From Nodosilinea sp. FACHB-131 (GTDB lineage: Bacteria > Cyanobacteriota > Cyanobacteriia > Phormidesmidales > Phormidesmidaceae), in NCBI RefSeq assembly GCF_014695395.1, contig NZ_JACJOF010000027.1:496001-560000 (forward strand): a DNA stretch of 64,000 bases, in the 5' to 3' direction. Positions 10,661 through 17,398 of this stretch are shown in pieces. The translations under genes and the position numbers were made by a program. Numbering within the stretch: position 1 is the first letter of the stretch; each line of letters starts with the position of its first letter. The notes under the pieces are model-generated. The model had not been told where the DNA came from, made no database searches, and was given only the letters and a program-made list of their open reading frames with translations.

Positions 10661-11404
10661 TTAATTAATAATTTCTCCTTTGTTGTTGGCCAACTTTTCA
10701 CGCCATCTTTGGATTTCTTCAGGTGTTTGTCTCACCCAATCTGTTGCTTCGCCAACAATTTTCAAAGGTGCTTGAGAGCGATATGAACGTGTCGGATTGC
10801 CCGGAAATTTTTTGTCTGTAACATTTGGGTCATTTTCAAAACTTCCTGTCGGCTCAACGATATAAACACGTTCACGTTCATTGCCTTTTGCTAATGCAGC
10901 AGCTAGTCCGGCTCCATTGACAAGGGCTGTAAAATAAATGTGATTCATTTTAAGTTCAGGTTTGTAATTAGAACTGCCCCCCGCTATCAATAAGTCGCCA
11001 AACTGCAAGTCTGCCTTCGTCCCGTGATAAAAAGGGCCTTTGTCAGAAGGTTTATCCTTAAATAGAGTTGCTAATTCATAATTCTTTCTTGCCTTGTCAG
11101 AGTCACTCAAATCCTCGTAGCACTTGGCGATGTTTGAGTACAGAGAAGGGAAAGCACTCTTGACAGTGTCGTCATTTATTTTTAATGCAAACTGTAAAGC
11201 CGTTTCGAGCCATTCTAATTTGCTGACGACGCTTTTTTGATGTCGGGCTACATAGTGAGCTGAAATAAATTTTTCAAAGTCGTATGTCGCTTCGTTCCAG
11301 GCTTGAAGAAATAGTTTGCTTGCTTCTTCAGGCTTGCCCTTTTCTTCCATGCCCATGCCTTGAAGACAAAGTTTAACAACATTGTTGTTTGGGTTGAATT
11401 CCAT
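10661..11404 (-). CDS. TPR-like domain fused to rifampin ADP-ribosyltransferase (Arr) domain
   Basis: Residues 1 to about 118 are helical with TPR-like periodicity ('ASKLFLQAWNEAT', 'SNIAKCYEDLSDSDKARKNY'). Residues about 122-240 are a complete Arr domain, the enzyme family that transfers ADP-ribose from NAD+ to the C23 hydroxyl of rifampin. 'GPFYHGTKADL', 'NHIYFTAL', 'VYIVEPTG' and 'DPNVTDKKFPGNPTRSYRS' are family signatures. Candidate catalytic residues are His127, Tyr157 and Asp192; their spacing (30 and 35) equals that of His19, Tyr49 and Asp84 in the Mycobacterium smegmatis enzyme. The gene is AT-rich for the window and sits in the cassette-like block; Arr-2 is a classic integron cassette. 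Free Arr is about 140 residues, so the N-terminal extension is notable. Confidence 0.85.
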   Translation of the reverse strand: MEFNPNNNVVKLCLQGMGMEEKGKPEEASKLFLQAWNEATYDFEKFISAHYVARHQKSVVSKLEWLETALQFALKINDDTVKSAFPSLYSNIAKCYEDLSDSDKARKNYELATLFKDKPSDKGPFYHGTKADLQFGDLLIAGGSSNYKPELKMNHIYFTALVNGAGLAAALAKGNERERVYIVEPTGSFENDPNVTDKKFPGNPTRSYRSQAPLKIVGEATDWVRQTPEEIQRWREKLANNKGEIIN

Positions 11405-11459
11405 AATTATTTTGTCTCCTAATTATTGGAATATCTATTTATTTGCTTGTCCTTAGGCC

Positions 11460-11551
11460 GTTAAACGCTAGCGATCGCAATCACCGGACATCAGTACTTC
11501 TTGCCGACAAACTATATACTTCAAAGTTCTGGTGCATTGCGGTTGTTAGGC
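11460..11551 (-). repeat. attC-like recombination site between the RidA-like and Arr genes
   Basis: On the minus strand this 92-base segment starts with GCCTAAC (matches R' RYYYAAC), which overlaps the TAA stop of the RidA-like gene, and ends with GTTTAAC (one mismatch to R'' GTTRRRY). Just inside, CGCAATGCACC and GGTGATTGCG pair over 10 bp with a single extra-helical G, the hallmark of the attC L''/L' arms. The length lies in the normal attC range. Structure is seen in sequence; recombination activity is inferred. Confidence 0.55.
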
Positions 11552-12040
11552 GTCATTCGGATGAAGTTCAACCTCCCCTTCAATCTCCACTGGAATATTG
11601 AAAGGCAGCTCTGTCAGTCCGACTGCGCTCCTGGCGTGCGCGCCTACTTCAGCACCAAAGACCTCGATGATTAAGTCTGTAAAGCCATTGATAACAGCGG
11701 GCTGTTGATTGAAACCCGGAGCAGAGTTCACCATTCCAAATATGCGGACCCAAGCTGAGATGCGATTAAGACTTCCTAGCTTGTGCTGAAGGCTGCTGAG
11801 GATAGCCAAGCCGGTCAGACGCGCTGCCACGTATGCCTGCTCTAGTGAAACGTCTAGCCCAACTTTTCCTAGAGGTTGGGCGAGTGATCCATCTGGATTG
11901 ATAGGCCCGTGCCCCGAGATCAGTGCCCTTGTGCCGACGATCCGGACCCAGGGGAAGGGAAAGATGACTCCGGGTGGCAGTTGGAGTGGCTTCGGAAGAA
12001 CAATTCCAAGGTCTTGCAGTCTTTGTTCAGTTGTGGACAT
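11546..12040 (-). CDS. RidA/YjgF family protein (chorismate-mutase-like branch)
   Basis: A 164-residue protein with 'ALISGHGPINPDG', 'AARLTGLAILSSL' and 'GAHARSAVGLTELPFNIPVE'. The last segment carries the conserved Arg (in HARSAVG) that binds carboxylates in RidA enzymes, which hydrolyse reactive enamine/imine intermediates. The length and central region match the longer YjgF_endoribonuc/chorismate-mutase-like branch rather than the 128-residue housekeeping RidA. A GGAGG site precedes the ATG. The stop codon lies inside the R' box of the attC-like site, a layout typical of integron cassettes. The exact substrate is unknown. Confidence 0.85.
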   Translation of the reverse strand: MSTTEQRLQDLGIVLPKPLQLPPGVIFPFPWVRIVGTRALISGHGPINPDGSLAQPLGKVGLDVSLEQAYVAARLTGLAILSSLQHKLGSLNRISAWVRIFGMVNSAPGFNQQPAVINGFTDLIIEVFGAEVGAHARSAVGLTELPFNIPVEIEGEVELHPNDA

Positions 12041-12111
12041 CTGTTACCTCCGTTGTCTGGGCGAAAGGCTGCGCCCTACTTTGTCTAAACTGCATTCCAG
12101 ACGAGTTGTGA

Positions 12112-12525
12112 TGCTAACTATGTATTAAGCGAAGTGTCGAAGCTGCTGAATAAGCCTCCAGTTTTAGGGTGGTGTCGATTATTTTTAGTGGTTAACTCCT
12201 GGGTTTGAAGTGCTTATTCGTCAATTATGCTGGATACATACTGGTGAGAGGGTTTATCTAGCAGCTTTGGGTTTGCAATCTATAAGAGCATCTGTGACTT
12301 CGATAGATTGGGGGATGATAGCGAGGTTTGTTGCCGGAAAAGGTTGGTGCAGAGTAAGTATGTGTTGGGTTACTCTGCGAGAAGGCAAAGCCTACGTACG
12401 CTCAACTCAACCTACAGCGGAGAATGCAATCGCTCTACCGCTAACATTGCCCATCACCCACCGCAGATAGCTTTTGTATCACACTAAGCACCTCTGATGG
12501 TCAGTATGCATGGACATTGTTAGCT
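12112..12525. repeat. Accessory-block repeat, copy C, with inverted GCTAAC ends
   Basis: The left end TGCTAACTATGTATTAAGCG and the right end ACATTGTTAGCT form an inverted pair (GCTAACTATGT against GCTAACAATGT). Inside are GAATAAGC...GCTTATTC hairpin arms, the conserved 'GTTTGCAATCTATAA' and 'GATAGCGAGGTTTGTT' blocks, and the terminal 'CAACCTACAGCGGAGAATGC'. It also carries an extra internal segment (about 12360-12405, GTTGGGTTACTCTGC to CAACTCAACC) absent from the other copies. It lies between the RidA-like start and the SMI1 stop. Confidence 0.75.
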
Positions 12526-12542
12526 GGATGAAGTGCTTCCAC

Positions 12543-13139
12543 TCATAAATCACCTAGCTCATCTCTTGAGATTAGTCCCCATTCTTCGTTATATACAATA
12601 CTTCCTTCTTCAACTCCGTTTACCAATTGCTCAAACAGGGCTCGAAAGCTTGGTGCTATCACCTCTCGACTTTCAGAGTCATGAATAAACTCTATCACTT
12701 GTCCTCGTGTACCGTTTCCCTCAGGATCAAGGTCGAGACAAAGTCCATTCCCACTTCCATCAGATATGATTGGAACCCATTGTGGAATCCACCAAAAGCC
12801 TTTGACTAAATTATTCTGTCGATTTCCTTCAGGTTCATTAATCCAATCTTCCTCATAGACACTTTTTAACATTTCCCATTCAACACGGACTGTATTGAAA
12901 GAAGAGTCTTTTACGACGCCTAAAGAAAGCAAGGTTCCCCAGCGTGTCAAACTTGGGAGTTCTTGATTTTGCCCATTGTGAATCATACAGGAAGCAATAT
13001 AATCCTCAGGTAGCTTGATGCCCAAGATATTTTGGATCGCTTCAATTTCTTCTGACGAAGCTCCAGGGTTAAGTGTTTGAAGAGCATCAGGAATATTTTG
13101 TTCAAGCCAATTCTCAAAACGGTGCCACAGATCATTCAT
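12543..13139 (-). CDS. SMI1/KNR4 family protein
   Basis: A 198-residue protein typical of the SMI1/KNR4 (SUKH) superfamily: 'NPGASSEEIEAIQNILGIKLPEDYIA', then 'HNGQNQ', 'LLSLGVV', and 'WWIPQWVPIISDGSGNGLCLDLDP'. SUKH proteins are often immunity proteins against polymorphic or contact-dependent toxins, and also occur alone in mobile gene arrays. The ATG at 13139 is preferred over a TTG two codons upstream. The gene is AT-rich relative to the chromosome. No toxin gene lies next to it, so either the toxin is elsewhere or this is a stand-alone protective gene. Confidence 0.85.
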   Translation of the reverse strand: MNDLWHRFENWLEQNIPDALQTLNPGASSEEIEAIQNILGIKLPEDYIASCMIHNGQNQELPSLTRWGTLLSLGVVKDSSFNTVRVEWEMLKSVYEEDWINEPEGNRQNNLVKGFWWIPQWVPIISDGSGNGLCLDLDPEGNGTRGQVIEFIHDSESREVIAPSFRALFEQLVNGVEEGSIVYNEEWGLISRDELGDL

Positions 13140-13182
13140 AACCAATGATTTACAAGGTAAACGATTGCTTGAAATTACAGCG

Positions 13183-13464
13183 AGCTAACTATGTATTAAG
13201 CGTCAAAGCTTTGGATAAGCCTCCAGTCTTAGGATAATATCAATTACTTTTGATGGTTGACTCCTGAGTCTGGGGTGCTTATTTGTCAATTATGCTGGAT
13301 ACACACCCGGTGGGAGGGCTTACCTAGCAGCTTTTGGGTTTGCAATCTACAAGAGTATCGGTGTTTTCAATAAATTGGGGGTTGATAGCGAGGTTTGTTC
13401 GTTGGGAAAGGTTAGTGCAAAGTAAGTTCAACTCAACCTACAACGGAGAATGCAATCGCTCTGA
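13183..13464. repeat. Accessory-block repeat, copy D
   Basis: The most complete simple copy. It begins AGCTAACTATGTATTAAGCG, contains a 20-bp imperfect hairpin (ATAAGCCTCCAGTCTTAGGA with TCCTGAGTCTGGGGTGCTTAT) with one bulged base, then 'CAATTATGCTGGATACACAC', 'GTTTGCAATCTACAAGAG' and 'GATAGCGAGGTTTGTTCG', and ends 'CAACGGAGAATGCAATCGCT'. It separates the SMI1 gene start from the next minus-strand gene. Confidence 0.75.
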
Positions 13465-13497
13465 CTCTAAAGTTGTCCAGACTGTTGGAGGTAAAAC

Positions 13498-13707
13498 TCA
13501 TTTCAGATCACCGCCATAGTACAGCGCGGCAAGAACACCACCACCAGACCCAACAGCTAAACCAATGCCTAACCCAGCTGCCATATTCGATGTTAGCAAA
13601 CCGATTCCAGCCCCAACGACTATTCCGGAGACAAGACCTCCAATCAAAACGACAAGCGATTTTTGCTTCTGTTGGCGAGACGGCTTTGAGTCATTGTCTT
13701 TTTTCAT
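13498..13707 (-). CDS. Small glycine-rich membrane protein
   Basis: About 69 residues when started at the ATG at 13707; an upstream in-frame start at 13755 would add 16 residues. A short charged N-terminus (MKKDNDSKPSRQQKQK) is followed by two hydrophobic, glycine-rich segments ('LVVLIGGLVSGIVVGAGIGL' and 'AAGLGIGLAVGSGGGVLAAL'), consistent with a two-helix membrane hairpin. Such proteins are common in cassette arrays and sometimes act as small toxins or glycine-zipper proteins; no function is claimed. It lies between repeat copies D and E on the same strand as the other block genes. Confidence 0.6.
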   Translation of the reverse strand: MKKDNDSKPSRQQKQKSLVVLIGGLVSGIVVGAGIGLLTSNMAAGLGIGLAVGSGGGVLAALYYGGDLK

Positions 13708-13798
13708 TATTAAAACCCTAGTTTTTTCTCGAATAGCTAAATTCAAAATTTCCATACTTAGCTAAAAATAGGGATCCAATCCTTTGACGATGGGGTGG

Positions 13799-13879
13799 TT
13801 GATAGCGAGGTTCGTTTGCTGGGAGAGGTTGATGCAGAGTAAGGTCAACTCAACCTACAGCGGAGAATGCGACCGCTCT
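13799..13879. repeat. Accessory-block repeat, truncated copy E
   Basis: Only the right half is present: 'TTGATAGCGAGGTTCGTTTG', 'GTTGATGCAGAGTAAGGTC', 'CAACCTACAGCGGAGAATGC' and GACCGCTCT. The left half, with the GCTAAC-like end and hairpin arms, is missing. It lies between the small membrane protein gene and the next minus-strand gene. Confidence 0.7.
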
Positions 13880-13927
13880 ATAACTTTATCTGTTAAGCGC
13901 AGGCGATCCTTGCCCCAATATAAAAAT

Positions 13928-14434
13928 CTACTCTTGAAGTCTTTGTCCTTTAGAAATCTGTGGAATTGCTATTGTCATCAACATCACTAAGTTTGCAATC
14001 CAGAACAATACAACACCAATAAAACCCACCAATGCCAAATAGGACAATGATAGCCAGGTGAATCCATTCAGTAATTGCCACAATCGAAAAGCGGTGTAGC
14101 AAAAGCCAATAGGCACTACGACACTAGAGACTAACCACTGACTGAACAGGCGCTCAGAAATTAGCTGCACAGCGACTACCAGTAGGTAACTTCTCCAGAA
14201 CGTTAATGAGGAAGGTTGTCCCCAAGCCTGAACACATAAAGCAATAGGCAATAACACTCCAGCAACCAAGGCTAACTTGACCCACCACTTTAAAAATGAT
14301 AACTGCTGTTCACTCCATCCAATTTCTGCCGAAAAGGGAAGACGTTGAGCTTTGACACCAAAGCCATAGCTAATAGCTAGGCTAGTTGCAACTAGAATAA
14401 AAAGTGTAACAATTAGTCCGTTATTAACTGCCAT
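13928..14434 (-). CDS. Integral membrane protein of unknown function
   Basis: A 168-residue protein from the ATG at 14434 (a GTG at 14461 would add nine residues). Four to five hydrophobic segments are visible: 'GLIVTLFILVATSLAISYGF', 'WVKLALVAGVLLPIALCV', 'SYLLVVAVQLI', 'SVVVPIGFCYTAF', and a C-terminal 'LALVGFIGVVLFWIANLV'. No catalytic motif or family was recognised. It is the rightmost gene of the same-strand accessory block, bounded by repeat copies E and F, and is AT-richer than the core genes. Confidence 0.7.
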   Translation of the reverse strand: MAVNNGLIVTLFILVATSLAISYGFGVKAQRLPFSAEIGWSEQQLSFLKWWVKLALVAGVLLPIALCVQAWGQPSSLTFWRSYLLVVAVQLISERLFSQWLVSSVVVPIGFCYTAFRLWQLLNGFTWLSLSYLALVGFIGVVLFWIANLVMLMTIAIPQISKGQRLQE

Positions 14435-14644
14435 ATTACACAGACCGCTCAGTAGTAACACTATCTATCAAACCAGCTTTCAATCAAGCTTTTGTGCAGG
14501 CCACTATATCTAATATTTCCCGCTTCTATTTGTAACTTCCTCTACACTAACTGCCAGCATGATCTCAATATATGCTGAACCTCAATCCTAACTAAACGAA
14601 GGTGGTTTTATGAGAGAGAGTATTTGGATCAGCCCAAGGAAGAT

Positions 14645-14830
14645 GTCTAACTATGTTAAGCGTCAAAACTGATAGATGAGCCTCCAGTTTCAAGGTGTTA
14701 TCGATTACCTTTAATAGTCAACTTCTAAGGTTGGGGCACTTATTCGTCAATTATGCTGGATACACACTCGGTGAGAGGGCTTATCCAGCAGGTTTTGAGT
14801 TTGCAATCTACAAGAGCAGCTGTGACCCCG
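14645..14830. repeat. Accessory-block repeat, copy F (right end of block)
   Basis: Begins GTCTAACTATGTTAAGCGTC, contains 'GAGCCTCCAGTTTCAAGG' and 'GGTTGGGGCACTTATTCG' as imperfect hairpin arms, then 'CAATTATGCTGGATACACAC' and 'TTTGCAATCTACAAGAGC'. The right half found in other copies is replaced by unrelated sequence. On the minus strand its end reads GCTTAACATAGTTAGAC, very close to the L'-R'' end of classical attC sites. Confidence 0.75.
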
Positions 14831-15012
14831 ATCGCACCTCCATAGTTGACGGGGAGCGATCGCACCACTATCATCATCCATTAAGCCGTTTGAGTAGAAC
14901 GGTGACCACACAGAACTCAAAAATCTTGGCGCTGCCTGAAGGTGCTGGAACCACCAACAGACAGCTAACCCCGCAAATCTTGCACTCAGATTGCGAGGCT
15001 AGGCTCATCGTA

Positions 15013-15060
15013 CCCTAGCCCCCTCAGTTTGCACTTCAACTGCGGGTGGCTGGGGTTTTT
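15013..15060 (+). terminator. Terminator-like hairpin upstream of the small conserved gene
   Basis: CCCTAGCCCCCTCAG pairs with bulges to CTGCGGGTGGCTGGGG, followed by five T residues. It ends about 40 bases before the ATG at 15100. No gene on the plus strand ends just upstream, so it may terminate a short RNA or act as an attenuator. The remaining sequence from 14831 to 15012 shows nothing else identifiable. Confidence 0.5.
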
Positions 15061-15099
15061 GCGTTCTGTCTTCCTCAACCACAACTGGAGACAGAACCA

Positions 15100-15348
15100 A
15101 TGTTTGAATATCTCGATCCTGACGCCTTTGGCGCGTCAAATCTTCCGCCTGCCCAACCTGCTAAATCACATCCCCGACCCGAAAAGGTGCGCCATATGCT
15201 CTACGGCAGTCGGGCCGCCATAGACCGCACCATCAAAATTCTCCACGCCTACGGCTACGCCGACCCCAACGACTGGAGCGACCCGCTGCCCACCGATCAA
15301 CCCAACCAGTGGATGGTGATCCTGACCAAGATCTTGCTGATTGAGTAG
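15100..15348 (+). CDS. Conserved small cyanobacterial protein of unknown function
   Basis: An 82-residue soluble protein starting 'MFEYLDPDAFGASNLPP', with a C-terminal helical core 'VRHMLYGSRAAIDRTIKILH' and 'QWMVILTKILL'. A GGAGAC ribosome site precedes the ATG; an upstream in-frame ATG at 15046 is less likely because it lies in the terminator-like hairpin. The composition looks conserved and cyanobacterial, but no function is known to me. It lies just outside the accessory block and on the opposite strand. Confidence 0.65.
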   Translation: MFEYLDPDAFGASNLPPAQPAKSHPRPEKVRHMLYGSRAAIDRTIKILHAYGYADPNDWSDPLPTDQPNQWMVILTKILLIE

Positions 15349-15442
15349 TTTCTGTCAACGAAATTGGGGGTCTGCTGTTTTTGCCCAGTCTGGGCTACAA
15401 GCAGCAGACCCCCGGGTTGCTAATCGCAAACCAACAGAGTGG

Positions 15443-15550
15443 GTAGGGTGGGCAATGCCCACCACCTCACCTATTCACTCACCACCAAACCCTTTCCATC
15501 AAAGTCCCTTGTGAGAGAGGCAGGTGGAAGGTGGGCAGTGCCCACCCTAC
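15443..15550. repeat. Inverted-repeat element (MITE-like)
   Basis: Two 21-base arms, GTAGGGTGGGCAATGCCCAC(C) at 15443-15463 and its near-complement at 15530-15550, match at 20 of 21 positions around a 66-base centre. Each arm is itself partly palindromic (GTGGGCAnTGCCCAC). This looks like one of the short non-autonomous repeats common in cyanobacterial intergenic regions. No transposase is present. Confidence 0.65.
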
Positions 15551-15606
15551 TGGTGGTAGAGCCCTACTAGATTGATGCTCAGGCAGAACTGAGCACCAGG
15601 AATCAC

Positions 15607-15774
15607 AGCCCGGTAACAAGTAATCACAACCCGGTGATAAGTAAGTACAAGCCAGTGCGAAGCAATTACAGACCAACGCGAAGCAAGTACGGGCCAGTGC
15701 GAAGCAAGTACAGCCGGGTGATAAGTAAGTGCAGGTCAGCGCGAAGGAAGTACGGGCTAGTGCGAAGCAAGTAC
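15607..15774. repeat. 21-bp tandem repeat, eight units
   Basis: Eight adjacent 21-base units (pattern GGGCCAGTGCGAAGCAAGTAC, degenerate) run without spacers. Two variants alternate, one centred on GTGATAAGTAAGT and one on GTGCGAAGCAAGT. The period divisible by three keeps frames open and gives a repeated SKYGPVR heptad on the plus strand, but no start signal supports translation. It lies between the small conserved gene and the 3' end of sdhC. Confidence 0.8.
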
Positions 15775-15830
15775 GAGCGATTCTCTGCTAGAGAGGCTTC
15801 GCATTGGCTAAGCAAGTCCACGGTTCAGGC

Positions 15831-16565
15831 TTAGCTCACCCAACCCAAATAGATCGCCCAGGGCAGCACCAAAAAACCTGCGGCAATGCCAATGCCAACC
15901 ACCGCACTCGTTCCGTAGGCCAGAGGCCGAATCCCTCGATCTAACAGCCCCATCGATTGCAACGCGCTCCAAAACCCATGGCGCAGGTGAGAGGCCAGCA
16001 GCACCAAAATGACCGTATAGCCCACCACGTAGGGCAGCTCCTGGAACTTTTCAATCACCAACCGGGCCAGGTCGCGCACGGTGTCGCCGCCTAGCTCGGT
16101 GGGGTAGTAGGTGCCAAACCTAAACGTCCGCAGGTGAACGACTAAAAACACCGCCAGCGCCAGGCCGGTGACAATCATGGTGCGCGAGCTAAGGGTTTGG
16201 TAGCTATTGCCGCCGACCGACTGGTAGGTGCTGTAGCCCTCGGGCCGCGCCTGCCGCTTGCGCCAAAAAATCTCAATGCCAACCCAGGCGTGGAGCACCA
16301 CGATCGCCGCTAGCGCCAGCTCAAACGCGTAGTAGACAACCTTAAAGTTGCTCACCAGCAGAGCGTAGGCATTGTAGGCATCGCGACCGACAAACAGCAG
16401 CAGATTGCCGGCCATGTGCACCAGCACAAAGGTAACCAGCGCCAGCCCGGTGAATCCGGTGATCAGCTTTTTGCCCATTGACGAGCGATAAAACGTCAGC
16501 AGAGGCGATGCGTCGGTTTTAGGAAATTCAGGTTGCTGTTGGGGAGCTTTGAGGGTGTTGGTCAT
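15831..16565 (-). CDS. sdhC: Succinate dehydrogenase cytochrome b subunit (type B SdhC)
   Basis: A 244-residue membrane anchor with five hydrophobic helices, the single-polypeptide di-haem b subunit of type B complexes as in Bacillus, Wolinella and Bacteroidetes. 'SSMGKKLITGFTGLALVTFVLVHM' (helix I) and 'HLRHGFWSALQSMGL' carry conserved His candidates for haem ligation, as do 'VVLHAWVG' and 'VVHLRTFRFG'. It passes electrons between quinone and the SdhA/SdhB head. Its ATG overlaps the stop of the SirB1-like gene (ATGA, 16562-16565), giving translational coupling. SdhA is encoded 10 kb to the left on the same strand, and SdhB is not visible. Confidence 0.88.
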   Translation of the reverse strand: MTNTLKAPQQQPEFPKTDASPLLTFYRSSMGKKLITGFTGLALVTFVLVHMAGNLLLFVGRDAYNAYALLVSNFKVVYYAFELALAAIVVLHAWVGIEIFWRKRQARPEGYSTYQSVGGNSYQTLSSRTMIVTGLALAVFLVVHLRTFRFGTYYPTELGGDTVRDLARLVIEKFQELPYVVGYTVILVLLASHLRHGFWSALQSMGLLDRGIRPLAYGTSAVVGIGIAAGFLVLPWAIYLGWVS

Positions 16566-17398
16566 GGTTCATCTTGCACGCGCTCGATTTGCTCAATCAC
16601 CCGGCGAATCTCAAAGGCATCGCCAGCGTCGGGGTGCTGGTGGAGGTAGCGCTCTAGGTCAAGCCGAGCCTGATCGAGCATCCCCTGCTGATAGTGGATC
16701 AGGCCGCGATCGCGCCATTCGCCCACGGCCTCGGGGGCAATCAGCAAGATGCGGTTGATGGCATCTAGCGCCTTGGGTACATCTCTATTTTGCAGGTAAA
16801 TCAGCTTCAGGTTAGTGAGAATGCGCACCAGAAAGGTGGCTGGAGTAATCGGAATCAGGTGATGGGGTTCTAGCTGAGTAGGGTCACCAAACATCTGCTT
16901 GAGCCGCTCGCGGCAGTCTTGCTCAAACATGATCTCGCCCCGATTGAATGGATCCACAAAAATATCCATTTCGTTCAAGGTGGGGCGAATCAAGAAATGC
17001 CCCGGCATACTGACCCCCGCCATGGGGAAGCCAATGCGATCGGCTAGTTCTAGATACACCAGCGACAGCGTGATCGGAATGCCCACCCGCCGCTCCAGGA
17101 CGTCGTTGAGAAAGCTGTTGCGCGGGTCGTAGTAGTCAACGCTGTTGCCGCTAAAGTTGAGCTCGCTAAACAGATAGTCGTTGATCGCGCCAATAATTTT
17201 GAGGGGGTAGCGATCCTGGGGTAGTCGCTGTTGCAGGGTTTCAGCCATGCGATCGAGCATGGCCAAATAGTCGTCTACCACCAGGTGGGGGTAGTCTTCT
17301 TGGGCAATATACAGCGCCGCTCGGGCCAGGCTCACCTGAGCTGTTGGCCGTTGCAGCTCTTGGTAGAGGCGCTCTCGGGACAATGCAGAATGGGTCAT
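16562..17398 (-). CDS. SirB1-like transglutaminase-fold/TPR protein
   Basis: A 278-residue soluble protein. The central part ('YYDPRNSFLNDVLERRVGIPITLSLVY', 'GFPMAGVSMPGHFLIRP', 'VDPFNRGEIM') is the SirB1/transglutaminase-like core, in which the usual catalytic Cys is replaced. The C-terminal part ('LIYLQNRDVPKALDAINRIL', 'QQGMLDQARLDLERYL') is TPR-like. The family is widespread but its biochemical role is unclear. It is flanked without gap by cruP (stop at 17399) and overlaps sdhC by four bases, so the three genes form a tight minus-strand transcription unit. Confidence 0.82.
   Translation of the reverse strand: MTHSALSRERLYQELQRPTAQVSLARAALYIAQEDYPHLVVDDYLAMLDRMAETLQQRLPQDRYPLKIIGAINDYLFSELNFSGNSVDYYDPRNSFLNDVLERRVGIPITLSLVYLELADRIGFPMAGVSMPGHFLIRPTLNEMDIFVDPFNRGEIMFEQDCRERLKQMFGDPTQLEPHHLIPITPATFLVRILTNLKLIYLQNRDVPKALDAINRILLIAPEAVGEWRDRGLIHYQQGMLDQARLDLERYLHQHPDAGDAFEIRRVIEQIERVQDEP

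Noticed and set aside
9385..14830. Prophage or transposon explanation for the accessory block
   Set aside because: No transposase, integrase, capsid or tail gene and no matching terminal repeats around the whole block are visible.
15607..15774. CRISPR array
   Set aside because: Units are 21 bases and directly adjacent, with no unique spacers and no cas genes in the window.
15634..15834. Repeat-encoded protein with SKYGPVR heptads
   Set aside because: The frame is open only because the repeat period is divisible by three; there is no ribosome site and the product is extremely basic.
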